Notes: generated by a model not told the origin, from the letters alone. A stretch of 61,987 nucleotides of DNA from an unicellular cyanobacterium SU2 (GCA_002110465.1 NEED01000060.1:1-61987); one strand, 5' to 3'; positions 1-9,436 are shown, numbered from the stretch's first letter. Numbers and translations are program-made.

Positions 1-242
1 ACCCTTAAATAACTCAACCGAGTAATTAATTTTTGTTAAGGAGGAGAAGAGTAAGTACAGAAAAACTCAGTATATTTGTTGTTGTTTGACTACATAAGAC
101 TATATTTCTGTTGAATGTTTATGATACCTATTCAACCAAGAGTCTTTTTTTCTTCTCTCTCCTACTTACCCTTGGGCTGAGCCACAGTCCAAGCCCCCTC
201 CATTGAGGAAAGATAGTTAAAAAAAGTAAAATATTTTCGTTT

Positions 243-1340
243 CTAAGAAGCAATTTTTTCTATTTCAGAAGATTTTGACTTGCCAAATGTTATCACTAAA
301 CTTTTAATAGTAGCTGCAAGAGGAACCGCCGTAATTAATCCGATAAAGTCGCCGACGGTTGCTCCTACAGTAACAGATAGTAAAATTACAATAGGATTGA
401 GTCCGGTTAATTTTCCTAGTAAACGAGGAGGAATAGTATTTTCAATTATTTGATCAATTAAAAGTACGATGACTAAAACTTTTAAGCCAACCCAAAAATT
501 CCCTAGTAATAAAATAAAACTGACTCCAAATAAACCTATAATTGCGCCAAATGGTATAAAACCCAGGGTTCCTATGGTTAAGCCAAACAATAAAGGAAAG
601 GGAGTTTGTAAAATATATAGGGTAGGAATTATTGTTATATTTAAAGCGGTTGCTAATACTAACTGATTGAGTAAATAATTATTAAAATTACGATAAAGGG
701 TTTGTTGAATTGTTTCCCCTATATCAGCAGATAGCCAAAACTGTAAAGAGTTTTTTATGAGTGAGTTACCATAGAACAAGAAAAATATTGTTAAAACAAA
801 AATGAAGAAAATATTCAAAATACTTCCAATAGCACCAAAAATAAATTGAGGGATTCCCTTGATAAAAGCTTGTAGTTGTTGTTTAAAGTTTTCGGCTAGA
901 TTAGAAATAATCTCGTCACTATCAACAATGGCACTATGTCTTTTTGCCCAATCTCCCAAACTATCAACTTGAAAAGTAGCTGATTGAATCCAACTTGGCA
1001 ATATATTAATTAATTCAGAAAATTTAATAATAATAATAGGAGTGACAAAAATAGCAATTATGCCAAATGCGAGAGCAAAACTCACAAAAACCAAGAAAAT
1101 TGCATAACCTCTATTCAAGTCTAATCTATTTTGTAAAAACCGAATAGGATGATTTAACAATAATGAGAGAAAGCCAGCTAAAATCACCGAAGAAATTATT
1201 CCCTGAAAGGCATTAAAGACAAAAGCAAAAACCCAAATATTAAGAACAAATAAAGGAAAGGCTAACCCTAGAAAAATCCAAGAAGGAATGTTAAAACGAT
1301 GGCTAAAATCATTGACCATTATTGTTTCTTCTTGTTTCAT
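243..1340 (-). CDS. AI-2E family (PerM-type) membrane permease, copy 1
   Basis: A 365-residue polytopic membrane protein of the AI-2E transporter family. It has about eight hydrophobic segments, a hydrophilic loop near residues 115-165, and the conserved C-terminal run LLGKLTGLNPIVILLSVTVG, which is typical of the family. Such proteins export small molecules or ions, and the substrate cannot be read from sequence. A clear paralog lies at 37869-38939; its N-terminus (HFNIPPW) matches RFNIPSW here. That match and a purine-rich stretch just upstream make the internal ATG at 1319 a plausible alternative start. The gene stands alone, divergent from ndhL. Confidence 0.85.
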   Translation of the reverse strand: MKQEETIMVNDFSHRFNIPSWIFLGLAFPLFVLNIWVFAFVFNAFQGIISSVILAGFLSLLLNHPIRFLQNRLDLNRGYAIFLVFVSFALAFGIIAIFVTPIIIIKFSELINILPSWIQSATFQVDSLGDWAKRHSAIVDSDEIISNLAENFKQQLQAFIKGIPQFIFGAIGSILNIFFIFVLTIFFLFYGNSLIKNSLQFWLSADIGETIQQTLYRNFNNYLLNQLVLATALNITIIPTLYILQTPFPLLFGLTIGTLGFIPFGAIIGLFGVSFILLLGNFWVGLKVLVIVLLIDQIIENTIPPRLLGKLTGLNPIVILLSVTVGATVGDFIGLITAVPLAATIKSLVITFGKSKSSEIEKIAS

Positions 1341-1576
1341 GATTTGACTCTGAATTTAAAAGAGCTTAAGAGTAACTTTGCTGAAGAAAAATCCACAAAC
1401 TTTCAATTAATTTGAAGATTCACACTTAGTATATAGCTTGAAAGTCAAAGTAGACAAGTAAGGAAAAATCTATTCTTGCTTTCCTTTGTCATCAAGATTC
1501 AGATCAAATTGAAGATATTCAATGCCAAAATAGGATAGAGTAAACTAAGCTAAGTGTAGATATTTACTTTGCAAAA

Positions 1577-1822
1577 ATGACCATAGCTAATCTTCTGACG
1601 AACGATACCCTTTTGGTTGCCCTGCTCTATCTGACTTTGAGCTTTGTCTATCTATTGATTATTCCTGGGATGGTTTACTTTTATCTCAATAGTCGTTGGT
1701 ATGTGGCGAGTTCCTTTGAGCGGGGATTTATGTACTTTCTGATGTTTTTCTTTTTCCCTGGAATGTTACTGTTGAGTCCTTTTTTGAATTTTCGACCCAA
1801 ACGCCGTAATATAACGACTTAG
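1577..1822 (+). CDS. ndhL: NAD(P)H-quinone oxidoreductase subunit L
   Basis: This 81-residue protein has two hydrophobic helices (about residues 10-32 and 48-70) and the NdhL signature [18 protein letters not shown]. NdhL is a small membrane subunit of cyanobacterial and plastid NDH-1, needed for cyclic electron flow and CO2 uptake complexes in the thylakoid membrane. It is followed after 40 bp by the DUF3007 gene and then by trpA, all on the same strand. Length is normal for the family and the call is secure. Confidence 0.93.
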   Translation: MTIANLLTNDTLLVALLYLTLSFVYLLIIPGMVYFYLNSRWYVASSFERGFMYFLMFFFFPGMLLLSPFLNFRPKRRNITT

Positions 1823-1862
1823 TGCGAAGAAAACCTCTATAACTTGAACCAGTTAACACATC

Positions 1863-2183
1863 ATGCGACGAATTGATGTTATTGCCATTGGAATTGGCGT
1901 TTTTGCAGCAGGTGGAGTAATCTACCTGTTTTTTCAGGCTGTTGGGTTTGATGGGGTATCTGCCGGAATCTGGAGTCAGGCGTTATTAGTCGCGGGTTTA
2001 GTGGGTTGGACTCTGACCTATCTGTTTCGGGTAATGGGAAAAAACATGACTTATAACCAACAAGTCAAAGACTACGAAGATGCGGTTTTACAAAAGCGAC
2101 TTGAACAAATGACCCCAGAAGAACTCGAAAAATTACAACAGGAAATCGAACAAGAACAATCAACTCCCCATAACCATCAATGA
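1863..2183 (+). CDS. DUF3007 family small membrane protein
   Basis: A 106-residue protein with two N-terminal hydrophobic helices (about 5-27 and 38-57) and a charged, helical, Glu/Gln-rich tail. It matches the DUF3007 family, found in cyanobacteria and plastid-bearing organisms and of unknown function. It lies 40 bp downstream of ndhL and 65 bp upstream of trpA on the same strand, suggesting co-transcription with ndhL. A role near the NDH-1 complex is only inferred from this position. Confidence 0.82.
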   Translation: MRRIDVIAIGIGVFAAGGVIYLFFQAVGFDGVSAGIWSQALLVAGLVGWTLTYLFRVMGKNMTYNQQVKDYEDAVLQKRLEQMTPEELEKLQQEIEQEQSTPHNHQ

Positions 2184-2204
2184 CAGTTATCTTTAAGGCA
2201 AAAA

Positions 2205-2240
2205 CCCTTAACTTCTAACTTCTGACTTCTGATTTGATAA
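2205..2240. repeat. Short tandem heptad repeats (STRR-like)
   Basis: Degenerate 7-bp units of the type CTTCTAA/CTTCTGA are repeated between the DUF3007 stop and the trpA start. Heptameric tandem repeats of this kind are common between cyanobacterial genes. Confidence 0.5.
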
Positions 2241-2248
2241 CTTAAACT

Positions 2249-3043
2249 ATGACCTCAGTTTCTGACTGTTTCCAATCCTTGCGCGATCGCGGACAATGTG
2301 CCTTAATTCCCTTTATTACGGCTGGTGATCCTGATTTAAAGACCACTGCCCAGGCCTTGCGCCTCCTTGATCGTTCAGGGGCAGATTTAATTGAATTAGG
2401 GGTTCCCTATGCTGACCCCCTGGCTGATGGACCGGTGATTCAAGCGGCCGCTACTCGCGCCTTACGAAGTGGGGTTAAACTAGAAGCCGTGTTAGGGATT
2501 GTTAAACAAGTTTCTCCTGAAATTAAAGCCCCGATTATTTTATTTACTTACTACAACCCCATTTTTTATCGGGGCGTAGAAGTCTTTCTTAAACAAGTTA
2601 AAGAGGCTGGTGTTAAGGGTCTCGTTGTCCCTGATTTGCCCCTAGAAGAGGCTGAGAACTTGTTAAAACCTGCGGCTGAGAAGGGGATTGAAGTAACCTT
2701 ATTGGTAGCTCCTACTAGCCCCATTGAACGAATTGAAGCGATCGCCCGTCAATCTCAGGGATTTATTTACCTGGTAAGTGTGACAGGGGTAACGGGAGTG
2801 CGATCGCAAGTGGCTACCAGGGTAGAAGAATTGCTCACCAGTTTACGAAGTGTGACTGAAAAACCCATTGGGGTTGGTTTTGGCATCTCTGAACCTCAAC
2901 ACGCCCTCCAGGTTAAAAATTGGGGTGCAGACGCAGTGATTGTGGGTAGTGCTATTGTTAAACGGTTAGCCAAAGGAACCCCCGAACAAGGATTAAAAGA
3001 GGTTGAAGAGTTTTTAAGGAGTTTGAAACAAGCAATTAATTAG
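2249..3043 (+). CDS. trpA: Tryptophan synthase alpha subunit
   Basis: A 264-residue TIM-barrel protein with the TrpA signatures [11 protein letters not shown] (about 19-29) and [14 protein letters not shown] (about 50-63). It cleaves indole-3-glycerol phosphate to indole and glyceraldehyde 3-phosphate in the last step of tryptophan synthesis, together with TrpB. No other trp gene is nearby, as is usual in cyanobacteria, where these genes are scattered. Length and start ([12 protein letters not shown]) are normal. Confidence 0.96.
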   Translation: MTSVSDCFQSLRDRGQCALIPFITAGDPDLKTTAQALRLLDRSGADLIELGVPYADPLADGPVIQAAATRALRSGVKLEAVLGIVKQVSPEIKAPIILFTYYNPIFYRGVEVFLKQVKEAGVKGLVVPDLPLEEAENLLKPAAEKGIEVTLLVAPTSPIERIEAIARQSQGFIYLVSVTGVTGVRSQVATRVEELLTSLRSVTEKPIGVGFGISEPQHALQVKNWGADAVIVGSAIVKRLAKGTPEQGLKEVEEFLRSLKQAIN

Positions 3044-3090
3044 GGTTTGCAGCAAAAAGTCTTTTAGCGAAGATAGGACATCTCCCCTAA

Positions 3091-3109
3091 CCCCCCTTTT
3101 CAAGGGGGG
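3091..3109. terminator. GC-rich hairpin after trpA
   Basis: An 8-bp perfect stem (CCCCCCTT/AAGGGGGG) with a 3-base loop lies 48 bp after the trpA stop. There is no T-run, so it may be a dispersed hairpin rather than a classical terminator. Confidence 0.35.
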
Positions 3110-3228
3110 CAGGCAATAGGCAATAGTTTGACTGTCTAATAATAAAACCAGAATAAATCACGGTGAAAATAATTTCCCGTGACTATTAAAATCTTATACA
3201 TTAGGTAGGCTTCAATCTAATTCTAATA

Positions 3229-3786
3229 CTAAGCAGCTTTTTCGTTTTTTTGAGATAACTTACACTTAAATGCAGCACCAAATCCCATAGCAGTTCCTAC
3301 CCCTAAAAGCGTTAGAGGTTCAGGAACTACATTAACTTGTCCTCTGATTTCTCCTGCTGGGTTAAGAGAAGTATGAATGTTGATGTACCATAAATCGCTC
3401 AGAAGACCTGCTTCTTGAGTGTCAGTAAGGGTAGCAGAACCCATCATGGGACTGGTTAATCCACTAATATCTCCAATATTGACCTGAACTCCAGCCGTTG
3501 CACCAGGTGCTGCGGGTCCATGAAAATGGGCAGCAACAGGGTCGTCTGATAATCCACTAAACAGAATATTCCAATTCAGGAGATTATCATGAGTATCATA
3601 GGTCAAATTAGCAAACCCAGAAGCCCCAGGAACTGGGGTAGGAGCCGGAATTTCTTGATCTTGGTCTAGGGTAGCTGTTAGATGGATAGTGTGTGCTTCG
3701 GCGGCTTGGGAAAGTCCTAGGATAGTTGCAGCAACAGTCAATCCCAGAAGTGATTTTTTGGACATTTGCATCATTGTTTTTAACAA
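3229..3786 (-). CDS. CHRD domain protein with PEP-CTERM sorting signal
   Basis: A 185-residue secreted protein. An N-terminal signal peptide (about 10-31, ending in EAH) is followed by a CHRD domain (about 32-150) with characteristic AHFHGPAAPG and NPAGEIRGQV stretches. It ends in a PEP-CTERM tail: VPEP, a hydrophobic segment and a basic end. CHRD domains occur in chordin and many bacterial secreted proteins. PEP-CTERM tails are sorted by exosortase systems, probably to the envelope or extracellular matrix. It is monocistronic. The start could also be the ATG of MSKK a few codons in. Confidence 0.85.
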   Translation of the reverse strand: MLKTMMQMSKKSLLGLTVAATILGLSQAAEAHTIHLTATLDQDQEIPAPTPVPGASGFANLTYDTHDNLLNWNILFSGLSDDPVAAHFHGPAAPGATAGVQVNIGDISGLTSPMMGSATLTDTQEAGLLSDLWYINIHTSLNPAGEIRGQVNVVPEPLTLLGVGTAMGFGAAFKCKLSQKNEKAA

Positions 3787-3992
3787 AATTGTTTAGTTTT
3801 GTCTATAATCAGCTTGGCAAATGCTAACGTCTCTTGTATAAAACTTATTAGACTTTTAGATTTTTTTTCCATTTTTGTCTAATAATTTTTTCTATACTTT
3901 ATTTTAAGAATTATTCCTAAAATTTTGGTTAAAAGTTTGACTTGATTCAAGGATTCTTCTATACAAACAACTCTAGTTAAATTGTCAATTCC

Positions 3993-4613
3993 ATGACTTC
4001 TCCCTATTACTGGCAAGACGCGATCGCTTATTTATCTGAGCAAGATGCAATTATGGCACAATTAATCGCTACTTACTACGATGAAAGTTTAACTAATTAT
4101 CACAATCCTTTTTATACGTTAATGCGGGCAATTGTCGGACAGCAAATTTCTGTTAAAGCGGCTGATGCTATTTGGGGAAGATTAGAATTAAATATACAAA
4201 CGTTTTCCCCAGAAACATTTTTAGGAATAGAAGAAACTCAATTACGTCAATGGGGATTATCTCGTCACAAAATCAGCTATATCACCAATATTGCTTATGG
4301 GTTTAAAGATGGCACTCTTACGCCTCATCTTTGGTCACAAATGAGCGATCAAGAGGTAGCAAAACAACTCATATCTATCAAAGGAATTGGACGGTGGACG
4401 GCTGAAATGTTTCTGATTTTTCATTTACATCGCCCCGATATTTTTCCTATTGCTGATTTGGGATTAATTAACGCGATCAACTGTTATTATACTAAAAAAT
4501 CACCCTTGTCAAAAACTGATATTTTGGAATTATCTCAACAATGGAAACCTTATCGAACAGTAGCAACTTGGTATTTATGGCGGAGTCTTGATCCTGTTCC
4601 AGTACAGTATTAG
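3993..4613 (+). CDS. DNA-3-methyladenine glycosylase (AlkA/HhH-GPD type)
   Basis: A 206-residue HhH-GPD glycosylase. The helix-hairpin-helix runs through LISIKGIGRWTAEMFLIF (about 130-147), followed by the catalytic Asp in FPIADLG (about 155). This is the AlkA subgroup, which removes alkylated purines in base excision repair. The short form without the AlkA N-terminal domain is common in bacteria. It has its own promoter region and no operon partner. Confidence 0.88.
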   Translation: MTSPYYWQDAIAYLSEQDAIMAQLIATYYDESLTNYHNPFYTLMRAIVGQQISVKAADAIWGRLELNIQTFSPETFLGIEETQLRQWGLSRHKISYITNIAYGFKDGTLTPHLWSQMSDQEVAKQLISIKGIGRWTAEMFLIFHLHRPDIFPIADLGLINAINCYYTKKSPLSKTDILELSQQWKPYRTVATWYLWRSLDPVPVQY

Positions 4614-4628
4614 ATTGCTTAACGCCTA

Positions 4629-4763
4629 ATTCCTTTTGATCAATTTTACCAAGATGCTAGAAAATTAGCTGCTAAAGAAATGGGTTTAGCGTTAGAAGCT
4701 TTCCCCATAGAGTCTTCTTTCACAACCGATAATACTCTAGACTCTGACTCCTCACCTCTTTAA
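4629..4763 (+). pseudogene. Orphan coding remnant downstream of the glycosylase
   Basis: An open frame without a convincing start reads IPFDQFYQDARKLAAKEMGL and then a Ser/Asp-rich tail to a TAA at 4761. It looks like the C-terminus of a lost gene. The parent family is not recognised. Confidence 0.25.
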
Positions 4764-4809
4764 AATAAAGTTGTAAGACTAAATTCGATGTAATTTTAGC
4801 AAACTGTTC

Positions 4810-5556
4810 ATGAATGAAAAAGTATCCCCTAAAGTTGCCTTAGTCACTGGTGCATCTAGTGGTATTGGCAAGGCGATCGCCCTTCGTTTGGCTACTGATG
4901 GTTATCGTCTGGCTATTTGCGCCCGTCGTCAGGATAAGTTACAGCAATTAGCAGAAAAGTTAGAAGGATTAGGGGCTGAAGTTGTCACCCAAGGGGTTGA
5001 TCTGCGTCAAGAAGCTAGTATTTTGTCCTTTTTTGATAAAATCCGTCAAACTTGGGGTGGAGTTGATGTATTGGTCAATAATGCGGGTTTAGGCCACAAA
5101 GAACCCTTGATGAGTGGGGAAACAGAAGCGTGGCGAGAAATGCTAGAGGTGAATGTGTTGGCTTTGTGTATTTGTACCCGTGAAGCGGTTCAAGATATGG
5201 AGGATAAGGGTGGCCATATTATTCATATTAGTTCTATGAGTGGTCATCGGGTTCCTTTGGGTAGTGGGGTTTATGCAGCCAGTAAATATGCGGTGCGCGC
5301 TTTGACGGAAGCGTTACGACAGGAATTAAGACAAGCAAACAGTCGGATAAAAATATCAGCTATTAGTCCAGGTTTTGTTGAAACAGAATTTGCTGAAAAA
5401 TATAATCAGAGTGAGGAAAAAGCTAAGGAACTTTATAGTCGTTTTCCTATGCTACAACCAGAGGATATTGCTAATGCGGTAGGGTATTTGTTATCCCAAC
5501 CAGATTATGTTCAAGTTCATGATATTTTATTACGTCCTACACAACAAATGAGTTGA
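4810..5556 (+). CDS. Short-chain dehydrogenase/reductase (SDR)
   Basis: A 248-residue classical SDR. The Rossmann motif VTGASSGIG is at about 13-21, NNAG at about 90-93, a catalytic Ser in HISSMSG, and the YAASK active site at about 155-159. It is an NAD(P)-dependent oxidoreductase of the YdfG-like subgroup, possibly acting on 3-hydroxy acids or short alcohols; the substrate is not known. The end of the gene lies only 26 bp before a CRISPR remnant. Confidence 0.88.
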   Translation: MNEKVSPKVALVTGASSGIGKAIALRLATDGYRLAICARRQDKLQQLAEKLEGLGAEVVTQGVDLRQEASILSFFDKIRQTWGGVDVLVNNAGLGHKEPLMSGETEAWREMLEVNVLALCICTREAVQDMEDKGGHIIHISSMSGHRVPLGSGVYAASKYAVRALTEALRQELRQANSRIKISAISPGFVETEFAEKYNQSEEKAKELYSRFPMLQPEDIANAVGYLLSQPDYVQVHDILLRPTQQMS

Positions 5557-5582
5557 TTTTTGTCTTAAAATAGAATTATTTA

Positions 5583-5680
5583 GTTTCAATCCCTCATAGG
5601 GATTCTTAATAGTTGAAACACTGATAACCAAACAGATAAAGGGTTCTTTTCGTTGTGTTTCAATCCCTCATAGGAATTCT
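5583..5680 (-). CRISPR. CRISPR remnant: one full repeat, one spacer, one truncated repeat
   Basis: A perfect copy of the 37-bp repeat seen at 16868-18159 lies at 5583-5619. A 37-bp spacer follows (5620-5656), then the first 24 bases of a second repeat (5657-5680, one substitution). The repeat is cut at its TTA by an IS630-type element. Orientation equals that of the main array. The missing part of the array is not on the far side of the IS, so a deletion followed insertion. Confidence 0.9.
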
Positions 5681-6371
5681 AATATCAAATGGAAAAAAGA
5701 ATGCTACAAATAGTAGAGAACAGAAAATTCAAAAACAAGGCCTATGTCCCGAATATTGAAGCTAGAAGTGATTGAGTCCACCGAAACCTTAAAAGAAAAG
5801 ATAAGAACGGAGAAAAATACTCGCAAACAACAAAGATTAGATATTGGTGTCAAGATGAATCAAGAATGGGGTTAATTACATGATGGTCGAGAAAAATCAC
5901 AGGAATAGGAGTTCAGCCTGTTGGAGTAGAACAATGGTGTTTTGATAGTTTGCTGGTTATATGGTTTAGTAGAGCCGCGTAGTGGAAAAAGTTTTTGGAG
6001 AGAATTTTCTCATCTAGATAGTATTTGTTTTGAAAAATATTTAGAACTATTTTCTCAAGAATATCCAGATGATTTACATATTATTCAATTAGATAATGGT
6101 CGATTACATACAGCTAAAGCTTTAGAGATACCTGAGAATGTAGTCTGGATTTTCCAACCTCCTTATAGTCCTCAAATTAATCCCATTGAACGATTATGGA
6201 AAGAAATCAAAAAGAAACTCAAATGGGAAATTTTTAGTGATCTTAATCAATTGAGAGATTCCCTTAAAGATATTCTCAACGATTTAACCGCACAAGACAT
6301 TACTTGTGTTACCTTTTGGACATTTTTGCAGGAGGCTCTATTCGTAGCAAACATTTAGCGATTTGATATTA
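5680..6371 (+). mobile_element. IS630-type element, internally deleted
   Basis: The element is bounded by an 11-bp perfect inverted repeat, TAATATCAAAT at 5680-5690 and its complement at 6361-6371. The outermost TA corresponds to the usual IS630 target dinucleotide. At about 690 bp it is much shorter than the roughly 1.1 kb of a full element. The left flank is a CRISPR repeat and the right flank is a Tn3 transposase fragment, so the two flanks do not belong together. Confidence 0.75.
5745..6358 (+). pseudogene. IS630 transposase, deleted and frameshifted
   Basis: The N-terminal piece begins at about 5745 (MSRILKLEVIESTETL). After about 40 codons it jumps to the first catalytic block, WCQDESRMGL. 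A frame change follows, and the C-terminal half is open from 5942 to 6358. That half carries QLDNGRLHTAK and FQPPYSPQINPIERLWKEIK, the second and third blocks of the IS630 DDE domain. The helix-turn-helix region is lost by internal deletion. Non-functional. Confidence 0.8.
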
Positions 6372-6612
6372 CTCGCCTTTCAGCTCTAGGATTGATGCGG
6401 TGAATGATTTGGATAAGTATCTCGACTAATTTATCGGTAGTTTCTTGAGTTCTCAGCCAGCAAAAAGCAGATAATAAGGTGTAGCGACGGCTATCTGGAT
6501 GACGGCGTAATTCTCTGGGTGGTTCTACTGCAACTCGCTGTTTGTAGAGAAGAAGAACTTTATTAGAAATTCCACCGAATAGATTATCTGGTAATTCTAG
6601 TTGGCGCAGTTA
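6368..6612 (-). pseudogene. Tn3-family transposase fragment (DUF4158 region)
   Basis: The minus strand reads about 80 codons in one frame: LRQLELPDNLFGGISNKVLL, then ELRRHPDSRRYTLLSAFCWL, then IIHRINPRAERRV. This resembles the N-terminal region of Tn3-like TnpA proteins of cyanobacteria. Both ends are abrupt: the IS630 end on one side and an amidase tail on the other. No Tn3 inverted repeats were seen. Confidence 0.6.
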
Positions 6613-6735
6613 TTCTAATATAGCCAGGAGGATATTTGAAACTACCAGCTACTCCATCTATTTCTTCAGCAATTGCCAATAATTCCATTTCTTTCCATCT
6701 TTTACCGATAATTTGCATACCAAGGGGTAAACCAT
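6612..6735 (-). pseudogene. Amidase (amidase signature family) C-terminal remnant
   Basis: The minus strand reads NGLPLGMQIIGKRWKEMELL, continues to AEEIDG and then SFKYPPGY. This matches the last about 45 residues of GatA-like amidases. The catalytic Ser-Ser-Lys region is absent. The remnant is fused to the Tn3 fragment. Confidence 0.6.
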
Positions 6736-6783
6736 TTCAGCAATAACTTGAGTAAGTTGATGAGCAACCATTCCCATGACCTC

Positions 6784-7383
6784 TTAGTTTTCCCCCTTCT
6801 TGTTGTTTGTTCTTCGTGGAGAAAGAAGGCAAGCCGCTAAAATTCCGCCAATCAAGCCAAACAGATGAGCTTGCCAAGAAACATTAGGAGCGGAGGGTAA
6901 AGCCTGCCAGATGAGAGAGCCATAAAAAAACCCGACCCCTAAAGAGATGGCGATAGAGAGCATTTTCCGTTTAAAGAAACCATCTAAAAGCAAAAACCCT
7001 AGGTAACCAAAGATCACTCCCGATGCTCCCACCGTGACTGAGTCCATGGGACTAATCAACCAAACCCCTAAGCCACTAATGAACATTGAGATCATAGTAA
7101 CTAGCCAGAACTCTTTGACACTTTGTAGAACAATCAAGCCGCCAAAAAGGAGGAAAGGTGGTGTATTTGCCATAAGATGAACCCAAGAACCATGGAGAAA
7201 AGGGGCCAAGACAATGCCGAGTAACCATCTGGGGTTTCGCGGATGAATGCCATAAGCGTCAAGCTGTAATCCTGGCAGCAACCAATTGAGAGTTTCTAAT
7301 ACCCACATAATTCCAACCAAGATTCCCAAACTGAAAAAAGCTTCTATGAAGTGTTGGCTAAAATTTTTCTGGGGTTGAGTCAT
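6784..7383 (-). CDS. Rhomboid family intramembrane serine protease
   Basis: A 199-residue, six-helix rhomboid. The catalytic serine is S121 in GASG, the histidine is H173 in QAHLFG, and the oxyanion Asn lies in HLMANTP (about 69-75). These enzymes cut transmembrane helices inside the membrane. The start codon lies 33 bp from the stop of the Coq4-like gene on the same strand, so the two may be co-transcribed. The C-terminal tail is short and basic. Confidence 0.9.
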   Translation of the reverse strand: MTQPQKNFSQHFIEAFFSLGILVGIMWVLETLNWLLPGLQLDAYGIHPRNPRWLLGIVLAPFLHGSWVHLMANTPPFLLFGGLIVLQSVKEFWLVTMISMFISGLGVWLISPMDSVTVGASGVIFGYLGFLLLDGFFKRKMLSIAISLGVGFFYGSLIWQALPSAPNVSWQAHLFGLIGGILAACLLSPRRTNNKKGEN

Positions 7384-7415
7384 TTTTGGCTCCAGTTATC
7401 AATAATATTACTCAT

Positions 7416-8132
7416 TCATAGCTTCCGATGGTGCTGCTTCTCAAGGGCAGCCGAAGAACAGTTAGAGTCAGCCGGGATAATACCCAACTCCTGTTGTAAA
7501 GTCTTGAGTGGTTTAGCCCATTCTTTTTCCCATTTAATGGTCAAAAGGTTTTTGCTATTTTCCCCAATTTTTTGACCACAGTTAAGAGCATTCATGACCG
7601 GAAAATACCAGTCTGGTTCTAAGGCACAATGGGCAATAGTAGCTCCAATAACTATTGATGAGCTAGGAGCTCGAAGTTGGGAAAAATAAACCATAGCCAC
7701 GCCCAGTTCCCCCGCGATACTGGTGTCAAAACCTGTCACAATATGATACCAGTCATGGGTTTTCATTCGCAGGTTTTGGATATAGTCAAGGGGACTGTTC
7801 CCCTCAAAGCCTAATTTTTTCAAAGCAAAGTCTGGGTCTAACCCTTGGGATAACATATCTTGGGCAAAAATGTGCCCAACGGTCTCATCAGGTAAAGCTA
7901 ATAAGTCTCTAAAATCAAGATCAGATGGTTGATAGTTTTCCTCATATAAGGACATCAACTCAGGGCAAGATTGAATAAATTTAGACCAAGCTTCTAGGAG
8001 GATAGGAATATTTTGGAGACTAGATATATTGACAATATTTTCGGCATCGTCAGGATGTTGAACATATTCTAGATAAGCCTTTAATCCTCGATGAAGAAGA
8101 GTATAAGTTGAAGGAGTAACGAATCTTTTCAT
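7416..8132 (-). CDS. Coq4-like protein
   Basis: A 238-residue protein with the Coq4 metal-binding signature HDxxH-x11-E: HDWYH followed eleven residues later by E in AGE (about residues 125-141). Eukaryotic Coq4 acts in ubiquinone synthesis, binding Zn and lipid. Cyanobacteria make plastoquinone rather than ubiquinone, so the role here is unclear, possibly quinone or isoprenoid-lipid handling. It precedes the rhomboid gene on the same strand. Confidence 0.8.
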   Translation of the reverse strand: MKRFVTPSTYTLLHRGLKAYLEYVQHPDDAENIVNISSLQNIPILLEAWSKFIQSCPELMSLYEENYQPSDLDFRDLLALPDETVGHIFAQDMLSQGLDPDFALKKLGFEGNSPLDYIQNLRMKTHDWYHIVTGFDTSIAGELGVAMVYFSQLRAPSSSIVIGATIAHCALEPDWYFPVMNALNCGQKIGENSKNLLTIKWEKEWAKPLKTLQQELGIIPADSNCSSAALEKQHHRKL

Positions 8133-8171
8133 GGCAGCACTTTTTTAGGTTAATTAATGGTAATTTAGAAA

Positions 8172-8288
8172 AATATAGCAAACAGGAATGATTCATGAGA
8201 TATCTTTTTTCTTGTCTGTCTACTATTCACTGTTTCCTGTTCCTTTGTACTCAGACTTACTTCTCACAACTGAACTACTGATTGCTAT
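8172..8288. repeat. Dispersed intergenic repeat B, copy 1
   Basis: About 117 bp with ends ATATAGC and GCTAT. It shares blocks such as GGAATGATT, GATAT with a T-run, CTCAGA and CACAACTGA with the copy at 50883-51012. It fills most of the gap between the phosphotransferase and Coq4-like genes and contains no reading frame. Confidence 0.55.
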
Positions 8289-8326
8289 CGTAACAAACTT
8301 TCCTGGGGACTAACTTTTTACCTTCA

Positions 8327-9436
8327 TTATTGAAGAATATCTAGGGCAGATGTTTCTATAGCATTATCAAAGAAGCGTTGAACCATTGTGGGAAATAACT
8401 TAGCGGCACGTCCTCCTTTACGCATATAATTTTGACCATATCCATACAGACGAATACTAAGAATAACGAAATAAAGACTAGCTAATTTAAAATCAAACCA
8501 CGCATCATCAATAGAGTAATTAGAAACACCATTATTGATTAATACTTGATGCCATAAACGAACTAATTCTAATTGGTGTCCTTTTCTTTGGACATTAATT
8601 TCACTACCACCAACGAGACGAGCAATATCAAAAGCACCCATGCTGCGACCGGCTAGTTGCCAATCGAGAATCATTGGTTCTTTTTCATTATCAGGATTTA
8701 AAAGAATATTATCAGCCCGCAAATCATTATGAACTAACGTATAGGGTCTATGTTTAACTGTTTCTATCATCCAATCGAAGTTGGTTTGAATTTGTTGAAA
8801 AAGTTTGACTCCTTTTATTCCTATAATTGGAGTCGCCAAAACAATGCAATTATCAAAATTATCATTAAAAGTCTGACTCATTCTGGCTGAATCCTTTAGT
8901 AACCAAGATAAAGATTCTAAAGATTCATCTTGCCAAAAATGAGCATGAAGCTTACCAATATTTTCAATAATATTTTGAACTTGACGATGGGTTAAACCTT
9001 TAACCTGATCTCCTCCTTCAAGAGAAGATAAATATTCCATAGCTAAGAGTTTATGATGAGAATTTAACTGCGTAAAATAAACGTGGGGTAAGCGAATAGG
9101 AAAAGATGGAGCTAAGTTTTGATAGAAAAGAATTTCTCTTTCAAAAGCATTAAGAGACTCTCCTACTTCTTTAAATTGAGGATTTTTAGTTGTTTCTTTG
9201 AGCAGTAACTGATGTAATAAATGAGGTTGGTCATCATTATAATTTAAGTTCATCACTTTAGTTTCGCTGAGAAACCCTACTTCTTCACCAATAGTTTTAC
9301 TTTCGAGAGATTGGATATAGTGGTCGTTGTCAAGCATTCCTACTGTTCTTAATTGTTGAGTTAACCAGCTAGGATTAGTCGGATCTGCTTGAACAATTTC
9401 TGAGTGAGATTGATTGGTGTTAGTTGATGTCAACAT
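8327..9436 (-). CDS. Ecdysteroid kinase-like/APH-fold phosphotransferase
   Basis: A 369-residue protein kinase-like-fold phosphotransferase. The catalytic loop is HNDLRADNILLNP (about 238-250) and the metal-binding segment is ILDWQLAG (about 257-264). The LLKE stretch near residue 77 fits the ATP-binding lysine. The pattern is close to the EcKinase/DUF1679 group, which phosphorylates small molecules. The substrate is unknown. It stands alone with repeat B downstream. Confidence 0.78.
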   Translation of the reverse strand: MLTSTNTNQSHSEIVQADPTNPSWLTQQLRTVGMLDNDHYIQSLESKTIGEEVGFLSETKVMNLNYNDDQPHLLHQLLLKETTKNPQFKEVGESLNAFEREILFYQNLAPSFPIRLPHVYFTQLNSHHKLLAMEYLSSLEGGDQVKGLTHRQVQNIIENIGKLHAHFWQDESLESLSWLLKDSARMSQTFNDNFDNCIVLATPIIGIKGVKLFQQIQTNFDWMIETVKHRPYTLVHNDLRADNILLNPDNEKEPMILDWQLAGRSMGAFDIARLVGGSEINVQRKGHQLELVRLWHQVLINNGVSNYSIDDAWFDFKLASLYFVILSIRLYGYGQNYMRKGGRAAKLFPTMVQRFFDNAIETSALDILQ

